From Gammaproteobacteria bacterium (GTDB taxonomy: Bacteria; Pseudomonadota; Gammaproteobacteria; DSM-16500): a stretch of 53,246 nt of DNA. Positions 1 through 8,336 of this stretch are shown here, one piece after another (position 1 is the first letter of the stretch; every line of letters starts with the position of its first letter). The stretch covers positions 1 to 53,246 of the forward strand of contig JABDGC010000008.1 of assembly GCA_013286215.1 (NCBI GenBank), given 5' to 3'. The translations under genes and the position numbers were made by a program. The notes beneath the pieces were generated by a model. The model worked only from the letters and a program-made list of their open reading frames with translations. It ran no database searches and had not been told where the DNA came from.

Positions 1-76
1 ATTTACTGATGATATTATGTTGTTACTTATCAATCAGATAGAAATCATTCGCAGGGCTTGAGAGAACCTGAAATCA

Positions 77-109
77 ATTAAGATTTTATTAAGCACCCTG
101 TGTTAAAAT
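77..109 (+). promoter_or_regulatory. PmrA-box-like direct repeat with -10 element
   Basis: Two ATTAAG hexamers (77-82 and 88-93) lie 11 bp apart start to start. Exactly 10 bp further on is TAAAAT (104-109), a good -10. TTAA-containing hexamers at an 11-bp period are the described form of PmrA boxes in Legionella and Coxiella, where they drive Dot/Icm genes and effectors. The same layout recurs at 27275 and 29531, also before large unknown proteins. A short inverted repeat (GTTTAA-N3-TTAAAC, 129-143) follows in the leader. Binding by PmrA is inferred. Confidence 0.55.
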
Positions 110-180
110 GTTCATTATATTTAAGTTTGTTTAAATATTAAACAACTTAATTTAACCAATTAAAATTAGAGAGTGGGTTT

Positions 181-3100
181 ATGACCTTACCTATTATTGA
201 GCAACAGATTCGGGAAAGCTATTTAGCGCACGAGCGTGCGGAAGAATTAAAACAGTTTAAAGAAGGCTACCTCCTACCGGGCGCCGGTGCGGTATTGCAT
301 CAAAAGCGAGCGCATGTTTCCGGCGGGCATAGTCATGAAAAGCATGACAGGCAACAGGTTCCTCTTCGTCGCCATCAATGGATTGATATTATTACCAATC
401 AAAACCTCACGCATGATACGACGCTTGTATTTCATACCAACGGCAAAGGGGTAAACGACGCGCTGAAGATGGGGCAGTTGAATCCCCAGGCATTGACTTC
501 GAAGGCGATTAAGGCGTTGGGAAAATATAGGCAAAAAGTTGTGGAGCGTAGAGTCAAATCGCGGATCGAGAGTGAATTAACGAATTGCAAAATCATGTTG
601 CTACAGGAAGCGCAGGAGCGCATTGAACAATTGCAAGATTTAGAGCTGCGTCTCGGGCATCGAATTTATCCACACTCGGCTTCTGCAGCCGCTGAGCAAA
701 TGATGAGGGATTTGGCTGAATATATCGGTCAGCAGAAGCTGAGTCGCGCGGACCAAGAGGCAAAAGCAATAGGCCATACAGGAAGCCACTGGGAAGCACG
801 ATTTCATGCTGCGCGCATTCACAGTCTCGAGCTGGTCTATGAAGAAAATAGACAGGCCGCACTGGAACTCCAAGCGCTCATTTTTGAACATCAAGGAGAC
901 GCGGAGTGGCTGCAGACCACGGGCAATGAAGAAATCCTGGCTTTTTTGAAAGAACGCATTATTTGCGGTACCCGACAGATGCAGGCGGTGAACCAGGCCT
1001 TGACTCATCAGCATGGCAGTGGAGCTTATCTGCGCGGTGACTTGAACAGTTGCGCCGAAGATGCAATTAAGCTGACGCGTGATTTTGCACAAGATTTTCA
1101 TACGCCCCTGACACGGGATCATCAATTGCGTTATGACCCGAATCAGAGGGTCATCATCGATTCTGATTTTCATACGGACGGCAGCGTTGCGCAACTCGAA
1201 GAATTGATGATGGCGGTGAGTGAAATCAGCGGCGATCATGAGGAATGTAACCTCTTCTTAAGAAATCTCGCTAGCGGTGAAGGGATCAATGATGAAGATC
1301 GGCGAGCGGCGGCGAAGTATAATAGACCTATTTTAATAAGACAAAATGGTGAATTTAGGCTTTATGGGGACTCTGAGGGTAATGACCATTGGACTGAGAC
1401 GCCTATAGGCCACTTGTCTTATGATCAAGCAGAGTATTTGCACGGCTTATTCCGGCCCGGAATACATGTAATTGAACGTAGTGACGCACGATTCAATCCC
1501 CTCCTAATCGGTTTATTAATAAGAGGTCATACCTCCCTGTCCTTGTCGGCGCCTCGCGGGCCGCTCCAGCGGCATATCTTGGCGGCCAAGTGGCGGCATT
1601 GGCGCAGTTTTTATGACTTCAACAAGCCCTATGAGAGTTCAGTTTTCACGAGCGGGCGACGTTTTGGCGGTTGGCTCTGGAGTGTGCTTTGGTCGCCCTT
1701 CAATTTGATTGAGACTACGCTTCGTGGCGATAATGCCGAAGTGGTCGAGAAAATCATTCAAATCTTCCATCAACCGGAGGACGTGACGGAGCGTGTTCAA
1801 GGTAAGACGGATTACTATGCTCTCATCGCCCGCCTCAATAAACAAACCAGCATTTCAACTAAAATCGGCCTGGAACTCTATAAGGTCGTCAACTACCTTT
1901 TTGTGGAAGGTATATGGAGAGGCTTGACCGATGGCTGGAAGCAGATTAAGCGCTTGCCAGAGAATGTGTATGCGGATTTCCAAAATCCCGAAAGAGAGCT
2001 TCAAGCTATCCTGCTTCAACTAAAGTATGAGCTGAAAGAGATCGAGAAGGAGGACCAGGAAATTTTAGGTTGCGATCTCGTTTTAATTAGAATACCTGAT
2101 AGCAAGGATGCCGATGAGGATTATCTGCGCACGCTTCAGCGGGAACATCCGAATACGCCGATTTTAGTAAAACACAGTAAGGGCTATATTCTGTGGGGTA
2201 ATCACAATGGAGCGTGGTGCCGGCAGGAGCTGTCTGGTGCGCAAGGCATGGCTTTTAACCGGTTACGTTTTGAAGAAAAGACAAATAAAGCAAAGCTAAT
2301 CAAAAAGGGTGATTATCAGTTAACCTCGACTATTAATCGTGTTTTGAAATTAGGCCACAACCTCGACTGGCGTCCTCAACCCAATATGGCGCCTCGCGCT
2401 CAGGAAGTGGTGGGGGCAAGAGGCGGTTTCGATTATAAGGAAGAAAAAAATCCAGAAGCAGCTGTTCACGCGGAACCGAAAGTTTCGCTGCAGCCTTATG
2501 CTTCCCGCGGTATTGCTAACGGCGGTGCCTCGGGCTTCATCGAATTCATTGACTTGTTTGGCCATAATATGGCTGCGAAGCATCCGTTCACGTTTGCCGC
2601 AAGCTCCGTCGGTGCCGTGGTTTCCTTTCTGGCGTTTTTCACCCCGGCATTCGCAGTTCAAGTATTTGGCAAGGGCTATGTGAAGTTCCTGCAAGACCAG
2701 GGGTACATTTGGGCCAAGGATACCTTTTCTGCTTCTCTTGCCGGCTCTTTCACCAACTTTAAGCTGGTCGGTGCGATTATCGAAGGCCTGGAACATGGTC
2801 CGGATAGCTGGGCCAACAAAGTATTTGGTCATCTCCTCAATGACCCTGCCAAGACCGTCACCTATATCTCACTGGCTTGGGCCATTGGCCATGCCTTGGT
2901 TTACCTGATTGATGTTCCATACTTATCCGAGGAATTGAGAAATCACATCGGTGACCCGGCGGCATTCTCGGAAGTTTTTGGCGGCGCCAAGCTCGGTCTC
3001 ATCGGCTATCATCTTTTTGCTGATCCGCACGGCAATCACGAAGAGGCGCGTAAAGATTATATTGATGAGTGTGTTGCGAACTATCGGGCTTTGCTAGTGA

Positions 3101-4056
3101 AACACAGAGTACCCGAAGGAGAGGCTCAGCAGATATTAGTTCAGGTGAGAGCTAAACTCGAAGAATTACTTTCGCCCAAAAATCTGGAAGCGACCCATGG
3201 CCAGGTTGAGGAGGCGCTAGCTCAAGCCAGGACGCCGACAGACAAAGATGCAGAAAACACACTGGCTTTGATGTTGCAGTTGGCCGCGAATAAAGAGCAT
3301 TTATCCCGCCTCCCTGTGAAATTGAAGGTCCAATTACAATACTTCCTCGAAAAATCGGTCTCCAGCGTGGATGCGACGGCGATTGATAAACTCATCGATC
3401 CTGAGCGCTACGCGCCAAAATCGACTTTGCGCAGCTTTTTAGGCAGAACGATTGGCTATGTGCCGACGCTGGTGCGTTGCGCTTTGAGTCCGCTGGCCGC
3501 CGTGTGCTTGTGGGTTGCTGCCGGCGCTCCTTTTAATAAGCGGCAGCTTGGGATCGAGGCAGCCTTGGGGCGTCCCTGGAAAGAATTGGGATCCATGCTG
3601 CTAGATGATGTGACTTCAACTACCTTCGCTGTTTTTCGCGTAGCGAATAAAATAATGGAAAGCGCGTTTAACCGCTTCCCGCGAACAGTGGCGGACATTG
3701 TGGTCAACGGTATCCTTGCCCGCACGCTCTCCTTCTTTGGCTTCCACGACTTCACCTTATTTGGCTATCGCCAGTCGGCGAAAGCGGATTGTGCCCAGCT
3801 ACGAGTCTGCGAGGCCACTACCGGCGGGATCATGACCTACCTGGCTAGGAAGAATACGGCGCCGCATGCGGAAGTAGGGTTGAGCACGGTTTTGAGTGAA
3901 AGCATGAGTGTGGTTTTTAAGCCTTTGCCAGCTAAGCTCTCTGCGCTGCCTCTGCTGGTTTCGGCACAGGGAGGTGTTGTTGTGGAAGAGGAAAAGGTTG
4001 CTATACCACCGGAGCCTTCGTCGGCGTCTGTGAGGTTGGCGACCGGGTCGCTGTAG
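181..4056 (+). CDS. Large unknown protein, candidate secreted effector
   Basis: This 1291-residue protein matches no family I recognise. Residues about 115-160 are rich in charge and Leu/Gln and look coiled-coil. The middle is soluble and mixed. Hydrophobic stretches lie near residues 804-823, 891-910 and 1098-1116, the last followed by Ala/Leu-rich helices, so the C-terminal third could enter membranes. There is no N-terminal signal peptide. The ATG follows a weak GAGTGG ribosome site. It stands alone, with its own promoter at 77-109 and a repeat hairpin downstream. Large size, no signal peptide, late hydrophobic segments and a PmrA-type promoter are typical of Dot/Icm effectors in Legionellales. 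That role is inference; a large structural or membrane-shaping protein is equally possible. Confidence 0.75.
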   Translation: MTLPIIEQQIRESYLAHERAEELKQFKEGYLLPGAGAVLHQKRAHVSGGHSHEKHDRQQVPLRRHQWIDIITNQNLTHDTTLVFHTNGKGVNDALKMGQLNPQALTSKAIKALGKYRQKVVERRVKSRIESELTNCKIMLLQEAQERIEQLQDLELRLGHRIYPHSASAAAEQMMRDLAEYIGQQKLSRADQEAKAIGHTGSHWEARFHAARIHSLELVYEENRQAALELQALIFEHQGDAEWLQTTGNEEILAFLKERIICGTRQMQAVNQALTHQHGSGAYLRGDLNSCAEDAIKLTRDFAQDFHTPLTRDHQLRYDPNQRVIIDSDFHTDGSVAQLEELMMAVSEISGDHEECNLFLRNLASGEGINDEDRRAAAKYNRPILIRQNGEFRLYGDSEGNDHWTETPIGHLSYDQAEYLHGLFRPGIHVIERSDARFNPLLIGLLIRGHTSLSLSAPRGPLQRHILAAKWRHWRSFYDFNKPYESSVFTSGRRFGGWLWSVLWSPFNLIETTLRGDNAEVVEKIIQIFHQPEDVTERVQGKTDYYALIARLNKQTSISTKIGLELYKVVNYLFVEGIWRGLTDGWKQIKRLPENVYADFQNPERELQAILLQLKYELKEIEKEDQEILGCDLVLIRIPDSKDADEDYLRTLQREHPNTPILVKHSKGYILWGNHNGAWCRQELSGAQGMAFNRLRFEEKTNKAKLIKKGDYQLTSTINRVLKLGHNLDWRPQPNMAPRAQEVVGARGGFDYKEEKNPEAAVHAEPKVSLQPYASRGIANGGASGFIEFIDLFGHNMAAKHPFTFAASSVGAVVSFLAFFTPAFAVQVFGKGYVKFLQDQGYIWAKDTFSASLAGSFTNFKLVGAIIEGLEHGPDSWANKVFGHLLNDPAKTVTYISLAWAIGHALVYLIDVPYLSEELRNHIGDPAAFSEVFGGAKLGLIGYHLFADPHGNHEEARKDYIDECVANYRALLVKHRVPEGEAQQILVQVRAKLEELLSPKNLEATHGQVEEALAQARTPTDKDAENTLALMLQLAANKEHLSRLPVKLKVQLQYFLEKSVSSVDATAIDKLIDPERYAPKSTLRSFLGRTIGYVPTLVRCALSPLAAVCLWVAAGAPFNKRQLGIEAALGRPWKELGSMLLDDVTSTTFAVFRVANKIMESAFNRFPRTVADIVVNGILARTLSFFGFHDFTLFGYRQSAKADCAQLRVCEATTGGIMTYLARKNTAPHAEVGLSTVLSESMSVVFKPLPAKLSALPLLVSAQGGVVVEEEKVAIPPEPSSASVRLATGSL

Positions 4057-4090
4057 CTACTATTAATACCGTCCCTGCCTTTTTGTACAG

Positions 4091-4180
4091 GACACCCTCT
4101 CCTCTACGCCTTTTAAGTTGAATAATTCCCCCTTCCTCCACGTTGTTGGTGGAGGAAGGGGTTAGGGGTAGGAGGCCTTA
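4091..4180. repeat. CT/AG-rich hairpin repeat, copy A
   Basis: An inverted repeat with arms CCCCTTCCTCCAC and GTGGAGGAAGGGG around a short loop is followed by a GTTAGGGGTAGGAGG tail. A degenerate ACCCTCTCCTCTACGCC arm precedes it. The same unit recurs at 6.2, 6.5, 7.8, 8.1, 16.3, 21.4 and 31.5 kb. Here it lies between the end of the 1291-residue gene and the convergent transporter gene, where it could also act as a transcription stop for both strands. Confidence 0.8.
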
Positions 4181-4231
4181 TTTTTCCACTTTTGGCGCTA
4201 TACTATTTTTCTTAAAGCAGGCTTGGATATT

Positions 4232-4639
4232 TTAGGTTGACATTAAAAGTATAGCAATAAGGGCGAAGGCAATGCCGAGGCATTGTTTCAGGCTCACAGA
4301 CTCGCTCAGCAGAAAATAAGCCAGCATGATTGTGATCAGCGGATAAAGCGCCGTCAAGGTTACCACGGTGATGATTTTGCCCTTGCTGGCGGCGATAAAA
4401 TAAAACAGACAGCCGATGCTATAGGCTGCTCCAGTCAGAATAGCGTAACCCGAGCCTTTCAGGTTGGACATAGGCTTGAATTCCACGAGCCCCAAGGTAA
4501 TGAGGCCAATCACCAGCACGCCCAGCGTTTGATAGATCAGCGCGCTTTTATAATCCAGATGCATGACAGCGAGTTTAGTAAACAGCCCCCACAAGCCAAA
4601 GCTAATGAGAGCAAGAAAGGAAGCGGTGATCCAATGCAT
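4232..4639 (-). CDS. EamA/DMT-family small membrane transporter
   Basis: The 135-residue protein is almost wholly hydrophobic, with about four to five membrane helices. It has the pattern of a single EamA unit: an N-terminal FGLWGLFTKLA helix, a central SIGCLFYFIAASKG segment, and a C-terminal TALYPLITIMLAYFLLSE helix ending in a LLMS tail. Full-length DMT transporters carry two such units, so this is a half-size member that would act as a dimer. Its substrate cannot be told from sequence. The start lies 3 bp after the pgpA stop codon, so the two genes are probably co-transcribed and translationally coupled. Confidence 0.8.
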   Translation of the reverse strand: MHWITASFLALISFGLWGLFTKLAVMHLDYKSALIYQTLGVLVIGLITLGLVEFKPMSNLKGSGYAILTGAAYSIGCLFYFIAASKGKIITVVTLTALYPLITIMLAYFLLSESVSLKQCLGIAFALIAILLMST

Positions 4640-4642
4640 CGT

Positions 4643-5158
4643 TTACCTGCTGAAGACGTAATAAATGATTTGTATGCCGATGAAACTATAAAGTCCGGCC
4701 AGCGCATCGTCTAGAATCACGCCGAAACCGCCGCCGACGCCGCGATCCACCTGGCGGATTGGCCAGGGTTTCCAGATGTCAAAAAGCCGGAAGAGCAGGA
4801 AACCGAGCAGCACCCACATCGGGCCATGCGGCGCATGAATCATGGCGATAAGATAGCCGACCAGCTCGTCCACGCACATGCCAGGATGGTCGTGCACCGC
4901 CATTTCCTTTTCAACACGGTCACAGAGAACGATGGAGCCGAGTGTGATGAGAAAAACAACGCTTACATAAAGAATCAGCGGCAACGGTTCCAACAGCAGA
5001 TAAAAAGGAATGGCAATCAGCGTGCCAAAGGTTCCCGGCGCAAAGGGCAAGGTGCCGGCGCCGAAGCCAAAGGCGATAAAGTGCAGTGGATTGCGCCAGA
5101 CACTGGCTGGAACCGGAGGGATGTTTTTCTTGAATTTTTTAAGAGCGTCCAGGTTCAT
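4643..5158 (-). CDS. pgpA: Phosphatidylglycerophosphatase A
   Basis: The 171-residue inner-membrane enzyme removes the phosphate from phosphatidylglycerophosphate, the last step of phosphatidylglycerol synthesis. The family signatures are visible: GFGAGTLPFAPGTFGTL near residues 31-47, CVDELVGYLIAM near 94-105, FRLFDIWKPWPIRQVDR near 122-139 and GVILDDALAGLYS near 145-157. The acidic residues of the last two blocks are the presumed metal-binding site. Length is normal for the family. It is followed at 3 bp by the EamA transporter gene. A gap of about 115 bp separates it from nusB upstream. Confidence 0.92.
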   Translation of the reverse strand: MNLDALKKFKKNIPPVPASVWRNPLHFIAFGFGAGTLPFAPGTFGTLIAIPFYLLLEPLPLILYVSVVFLITLGSIVLCDRVEKEMAVHDHPGMCVDELVGYLIAMIHAPHGPMWVLLGFLLFRLFDIWKPWPIRQVDRGVGGGFGVILDDALAGLYSFIGIQIIYYVFSR

Positions 5159-5275
5159 CGATTATTCCTTAAAAATTTGCGACTGCGGCCTTAACGCGCA
5201 GCGTTTGGCTGCTGCTAATTCAGCGGGAGTGTACACCCCCCCGCCCGCTGAAACTTGTTTACGCTGTAGGCGACT

Positions 5276-5728
5276 TTATTGCTTGATCTCAGGCGTGATT
5301 TCACGCGCCCGTAATTGCCGCGCAACGCGGTCCAGGACGCTGTTAATGAATTTAAACGCTTCGATCGAACCAAATTTCTTGGCCAATTCCAGGCCCTCAT
5401 TGATAATAACGCGATAGGGCACATCCAAGCGCTTGACGAATTCATAGGTGGCGATGCGCAAGATGGCCAGTTCAACGGGGTCGACCTCGGAGATGGCGCG
5501 CTCAATATAGGGCGCGATCTGCTTGTCGAGCTCATGCTGAAGTTTGACGACGCCGCTAATCACTTCTTTGAAATAGTCCAGGTCGACTTTTTTGGTGACA
5601 TGAAATTTCACGAATTGCACTTCAATTTCTTGAATGGGGGTGCCGGAAAGTTGCCATTGGTAGATGGCTTGTAAGGCATATTGCCTCGCGTTGTGCCGGG
5701 GGATTTTATATTTGGAAGCGGGGTTCAT
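5276..5728 (-). CDS. nusB: Transcription antitermination factor NusB
   Basis: The 150-residue RNA-binding protein forms, with NusE (S10), the complex on boxA of rRNA leaders and supports antitermination. The N-terminal RHNARQYALQAIYQW and the C-terminal VDPVELAILRIATYE and VIINEGLELAKKFG blocks are diagnostic. An open frame continues upstream to 5845, but the ATG at 5728 is preferred: family homology starts there and it lies 1 bp after the nrdR stop codon. The extra 39 residues would be nrdR sequence read in another frame. It forms an operon with nrdR. Confidence 0.93.
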   Translation of the reverse strand: MNPASKYKIPRHNARQYALQAIYQWQLSGTPIQEIEVQFVKFHVTKKVDLDYFKEVISGVVKLQHELDKQIAPYIERAISEVDPVELAILRIATYEFVKRLDVPYRVIINEGLELAKKFGSIEAFKFINSVLDRVARQLRAREITPEIKQ

Positions 5729-5729
5729 G

Positions 5730-6209
5730 TTAGGTGATCTCTTTTTCTGGCTTTTGTGTGTGTCCCTCGAGGCGTTTGACTTCCTCCCTGAATTCATTGA
5801 TGTCCTGAAAACTGCGGTAGACCGAGGCAAAGCGCACATAGGCAACCTGGTCTAAATGCTGTAATTCTTCCATGACCCACTCTCCAATTTGGGAAGAGGA
5901 GATTTCCCTTTCACCATAGGCTTGCGCCTTGCGGATAATGCGCGCCACGGCGGTGTCGATTTGCTGCAAGCTGATGGGGCGTTTTTCCAGGGCGCGCAAC
6001 ATGCCGGCGCGCAGTTTGGGTTCGTCGAAGATGTCATGGCGGTTATCGCGCTTGATGACGCGCGGGAAGGTCCATTCAATGCGTTCGTAGGTTGTAAACC
6101 GTTCCTGACAGTTCGGGCATTCGCGGCGTCTGCGGATTTGATTGCCTTCGCGGATGAGGCGCGAATCGATCACTTTGGTATCTAAAGTACTACAAAAAGG
6201 GCAATCCAT
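5730..6209 (-). CDS. nrdR: Transcriptional repressor NrdR
   Basis: The 159-residue zinc and nucleotide-binding repressor controls ribonucleotide reductase genes. The N-terminal zinc ribbon has its four cysteines in CPFC (residues 3-6) and CPNC (31-34), followed by [10 protein letters not shown]. The ATP-cone domain follows from about residue 50 ([19 protein letters not shown]), with [16 protein letters not shown] further on. Length and layout are normal. It is the first gene of the nrdR-nusB pair. Upstream lies repeat-filled DNA with no gene for about 370 bp. Confidence 0.95.
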   Translation of the reverse strand: MDCPFCSTLDTKVIDSRLIREGNQIRRRRECPNCQERFTTYERIEWTFPRVIKRDNRHDIFDEPKLRAGMLRALEKRPISLQQIDTAVARIIRKAQAYGEREISSSQIGEWVMEELQHLDQVAYVRFASVYRSFQDINEFREEVKRLEGHTQKPEKEIT

Positions 6210-6228
6210 TCAGATTCTCTTAAATTTT

Positions 6229-6402
6229 AAGGTAAATATTTGGTTCACCCTTCCATATCCCCCTTCCGCCACGCTGTTGGTGGCGGAAGGGGTTAGGGGA
6301 AGGAGGTGTAAATTAAAGCTATTTATTGACCTCCTCTCCCTAACCCTCTCCTCCACAAAAAGCGTGGAGGAGAGGGAATTTGGATGAGAGCCGAATATAT
6401 AC
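6229..6402. repeat. Double hairpin repeat (mirror-image pair), copy B
   Basis: Two hairpin units face each other: a CCCCTTCCGCCAC/GTGGCGGAAGGGG hairpin and a CCCTCTCCTCC/GGAGGAGAGGG hairpin. Between them TTAGGGGAAGGAGG can pair with CCTCCTCTCCCTAA, so the whole can form one branched structure. The outer ends (TAAATATTTGG and CCGAATATATAC) are roughly complementary and match the outer ends of copy E at 8075-8253. With copy C it fills the gap between nrdR and ispA; I see no gene there. Confidence 0.85.
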
Positions 6403-6520
6403 ATTTTAAGCTTCCAAGTGTAACGAAAATTGGGGAAAAATGCCAAATTATAGTGGTTCATCTATCATTCCTTTACCAAAAGCGTGGGGCGTTGTTGAAT
6501 AAAGCGGATTTCCTGTTAAA

Positions 6521-6571
6521 GTCCCCTTTCCTCCACGCTTTTTGTGGAGGAAAGGGTTAGGGAAAGGAGGT
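6521..6571. repeat. Single hairpin repeat, copy C
   Basis: This half-unit has arms CCCCTTTCCTCCACG and a complementary TGGAGGAAAGGG, followed by the TTAGGGAAAGGAGG tail. It ends about 10 bp before the ispA stop codon, where it could serve as a transcription stop. Confidence 0.8.
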
Positions 6572-6580
6572 AAAAAATTC

Positions 6581-7483
6581 TTATCGATCCCGTTTTCCCA
6601 CATATTCCGTCAGCTGACGCAGGAAATCCGCTTGGGGCCCCAGGGGTTCCAAGGCGTCAAAAGCCTGCTGAAATAGCTTTTCCATCTTCTTTTTGGCTGC
6701 TTCCAGCCCCACCAGGCGAGGATAGGTCGCTTTTTTCAGAGCCTCATCCAGGCCGGTTGATTTTCCGATAGCTTCTTTCTTGCCCTCCATATCCAAGAGG
6801 TCATCCTGGATCTGAAAGCCGAGACTGACCTTCTCGGCGTAGCTTTCCAGGGCTTTTTGCTGTTGAGGGCTTTTTACCGAAGCAGCGCAGAGCCCTAAAT
6901 GAATACTGGCCTCGATTAGAGCGCCGGTTTTTAACTGGTACATTTGCAGCAATTCATTTTCGGCAAGCGACGCTTCGGCTGTATTAAAAATATCCAAAGC
7001 TTGACCGCTAACCATGCCGCAGGGGCCGCTGGCTCTGCTTAAAACTTGAACCATCTGCAGTCGTTTTGTCGCAGTCAGTGGCGCTGGATGAGTCGCGATA
7101 ATTTCAAAAGCCAGGGCTTGGAGGGCATCGCCAGCGAGAATAGCCAGGTCTTCTCCAAAGGCTTTAAAGCAAGTGAGCTGACCGCGGCGCCATTCAGCGT
7201 TGTCCATGGCCGGCAGGTCATCGTGGACCAGGGAATAGCTGTGAATCAGTTCAATTGCGAGGGCTGCGAGATCCAGGTTTTCCAGGGGAGCGTCAAAAAT
7301 CTTCCCCGTGGCATAAATCAGCAAGGGGCGGATTCTTTTGCCGCCACTCAAGGCCGCATAGGCCATGCTTTCCTGAAGCCGGGGGGCGGGATAGCTAATA
7401 TTTTCCAAATAGTACAGCAGCCCCTGATGAACGCGCAGGGAGTTTTCTGCTATCCAGGCCTGGAAGGGTCCCACTTTATTCAT
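6581..7483 (-). CDS. ispA: Short-chain polyprenyl (farnesyl) diphosphate synthase
   Basis: The 300-residue enzyme condenses isopentenyl diphosphate with allylic diphosphates to give farnesyl diphosphate, the precursor for undecaprenyl and octaprenyl chains. Both Asp-rich motifs are present: DDLPAMD within LVHDDLPAMDNAEWRRG, and QIQDDLLDMEG. The GGKRIRPLL block is near residues 48-56. The start overlaps the end of xseB by 8 bp. xseB-ispA is the usual gammaproteobacterial order; the expected third gene, dxs, does not follow. Chain length (C15) is inferred from family and neighbourhood. A longer-chain synthase, ispB, is at 34385. Confidence 0.92.
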   Translation of the reverse strand: MNKVGPFQAWIAENSLRVHQGLLYYLENISYPAPRLQESMAYAALSGGKRIRPLLIYATGKIFDAPLENLDLAALAIELIHSYSLVHDDLPAMDNAEWRRGQLTCFKAFGEDLAILAGDALQALAFEIIATHPAPLTATKRLQMVQVLSRASGPCGMVSGQALDIFNTAEASLAENELLQMYQLKTGALIEASIHLGLCAASVKSPQQQKALESYAEKVSLGFQIQDDLLDMEGKKEAIGKSTGLDEALKKATYPRLVGLEAAKKKMEKLFQQAFDALEPLGPQADFLRQLTEYVGKRDR

Positions 7484-7733
7484 TCTCTTCGGAGGTATAG
7501 GGCTTTAATTCTTCGTCGGCTTCATCGTTATGGCTGCTGTTTTGGATCAAAATTTGTACCTTTTGCTCCGCTTCCCGCAGGATTTTTTGGCAGTTTTTAA
7601 TGAGTGTGATGCCTTGTTCAAAATGGCCCAGGGCTTGCTCCAGCGTCAGATCGCTGTGCTCCATTTTCTCAATTAAGTCGTTAATTTCTTTGAGAGAGGA
7701 TTCTAAATCAGAGATTTTGGCTTTTTTTGACAT
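7476..7733 (-). CDS. xseB: Exodeoxyribonuclease VII small subunit
   Basis: The 85-residue small subunit of exonuclease VII assembles on XseA to degrade single-stranded DNA. The family pattern LESSLKEINDLIEKMEHSD followed by LEQALGHFEQGITLIKNCQ is clear near residues 10-50; the acidic C-terminal tail is typical. It overlaps ispA by 8 bp. No xseA is in the window. Confidence 0.92.
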   Translation of the reverse strand: MSKKAKISDLESSLKEINDLIEKMEHSDLTLEQALGHFEQGITLIKNCQKILREAEQKVQILIQNSSHNDEADEELKPYTSEENE

Positions 7734-7780
7734 CAGATCAGTCCCTAAAAGTGAGGTTGTTCATTATTTGCAAAAGTAAT

Positions 7781-7820
7781 CTCCCCTCTCCCAAAACGCA
7801 AGTCTTTTGGGGGAGGGGAA
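7781..7820. repeat. Hairpin repeat, variant copy D
   Basis: CCCCTCTCCCAAAA and TTTTGGGGGAGGGG form a stem around CGCAAGTC. Sequence and position resemble the CT/AG-rich family, but the stem core differs. It lies upstream of xseB and before the tRNA-Ile promoter. Confidence 0.6.
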
Positions 7821-7838
7821 CGCAATAGAAAAATCTCC

Positions 7839-7867
7839 TTGAATTAGGAAGGAAACAACGTGATAAT
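7839..7867 (+). promoter_or_regulatory. Promoter of the tRNA-Ile/tRNA-Ala unit
   Basis: TTGAAT (7839-7844) and GATAAT (7862-7867) are separated by 17 bp, a near-consensus sigma-70 promoter whose -10 ends 18 bp before the tRNA-Ile gene. Confidence 0.6.
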
Positions 7868-7885
7868 CACTCCCTTCATTTAGTT

Positions 7886-7962
7886 GGGTCTGTAGCTCAG
7901 GTGGTTAGAGCGTACCCCTGATAAGGGTAAGGTCGGTGGTTCGAGTCCACCCAGACCCACCA
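7886..7962 (+). tRNA. tRNA-Ile (GAT)
   Basis: This is a full cloverleaf: acceptor GGGTCTG pairs with CAGACCC, the anticodon loop is CTGATAA with anticodon GAT, the T-arm is GGTTCGAGTCC, and CCA is encoded at 7960-7962. A tRNA-Ala gene follows after about 20 bp. Confidence 0.97.
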
Positions 7963-7983
7963 GTCTTAAACTGAATATTTAAT

Positions 7984-8056
7984 GGGGCCATAGCTCAGCT
8001 GGGAGAGCACCTGGTTTGCAATCAGGGGGTCGTCGGTTCAATCCCGACTGGCTCCA
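7984..8056 (+). tRNA. tRNA-Ala (TGC)
   Basis: Acceptor GGGGCCA pairs with TGGCTCC, the anticodon loop is TTTGCAA with anticodon TGC, and the T-arm is GGTTCAATCCC. CCA is not encoded. tRNA-Ile(GAT)/tRNA-Ala(TGC) is the pair normally found between 16S and 23S rRNA genes; neither rRNA gene is in this window. Confidence 0.97.
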
Positions 8057-8074
8057 CTTTAAATTTCAAAATTT

Positions 8075-8253
8075 CGTAGATATTCGTTTCCCCTTTTCTC
8101 CACGCTTTTGGTGGAGGAAGGGGTTAGGGGAAGGAGGTATAAAATTAATCCTAATCAGCGGGTTATAATTAATAAGACCTCCTCTCCCTAACCCTCTCCT
8201 CCACCAAAGGCGTGGAGGAGAGGGGACTTTAAAATGAGGACCGAATATCTACA
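8075..8253. repeat. Double hairpin repeat (mirror-image pair), copy E
   Basis: This is the most complete double unit. It begins CGTAGATATTCG and ends CGAATATCTAC, a perfect complement over the shared bases. Inside, two hairpins (CTCCACGCTTTTGGTGGAG and CTCCACCAAAGGCGTGGAG cores) face each other. TTAGGGGAAGGAGG faces CCTCCTCTCCCTAA across an AT-rich centre. It lies between tRNA-Ala and the outer-membrane protein gene. Confidence 0.88.
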
Positions 8254-8336
8254 AAATTTCTTTATAACAATCTGAAGAATAGAGCTGTATATTCTGATAC
8301 AATGTCCTCGATTTGGATTATTTTTGGAGGGATCGC

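Noticed and set aside
640..1239. 199-residue open frame on the minus strand inside the first gene
   Set aside because: It lies wholly within the 1291-residue gene, has no ribosome site and reads as random, Cys/His-rich sequence.
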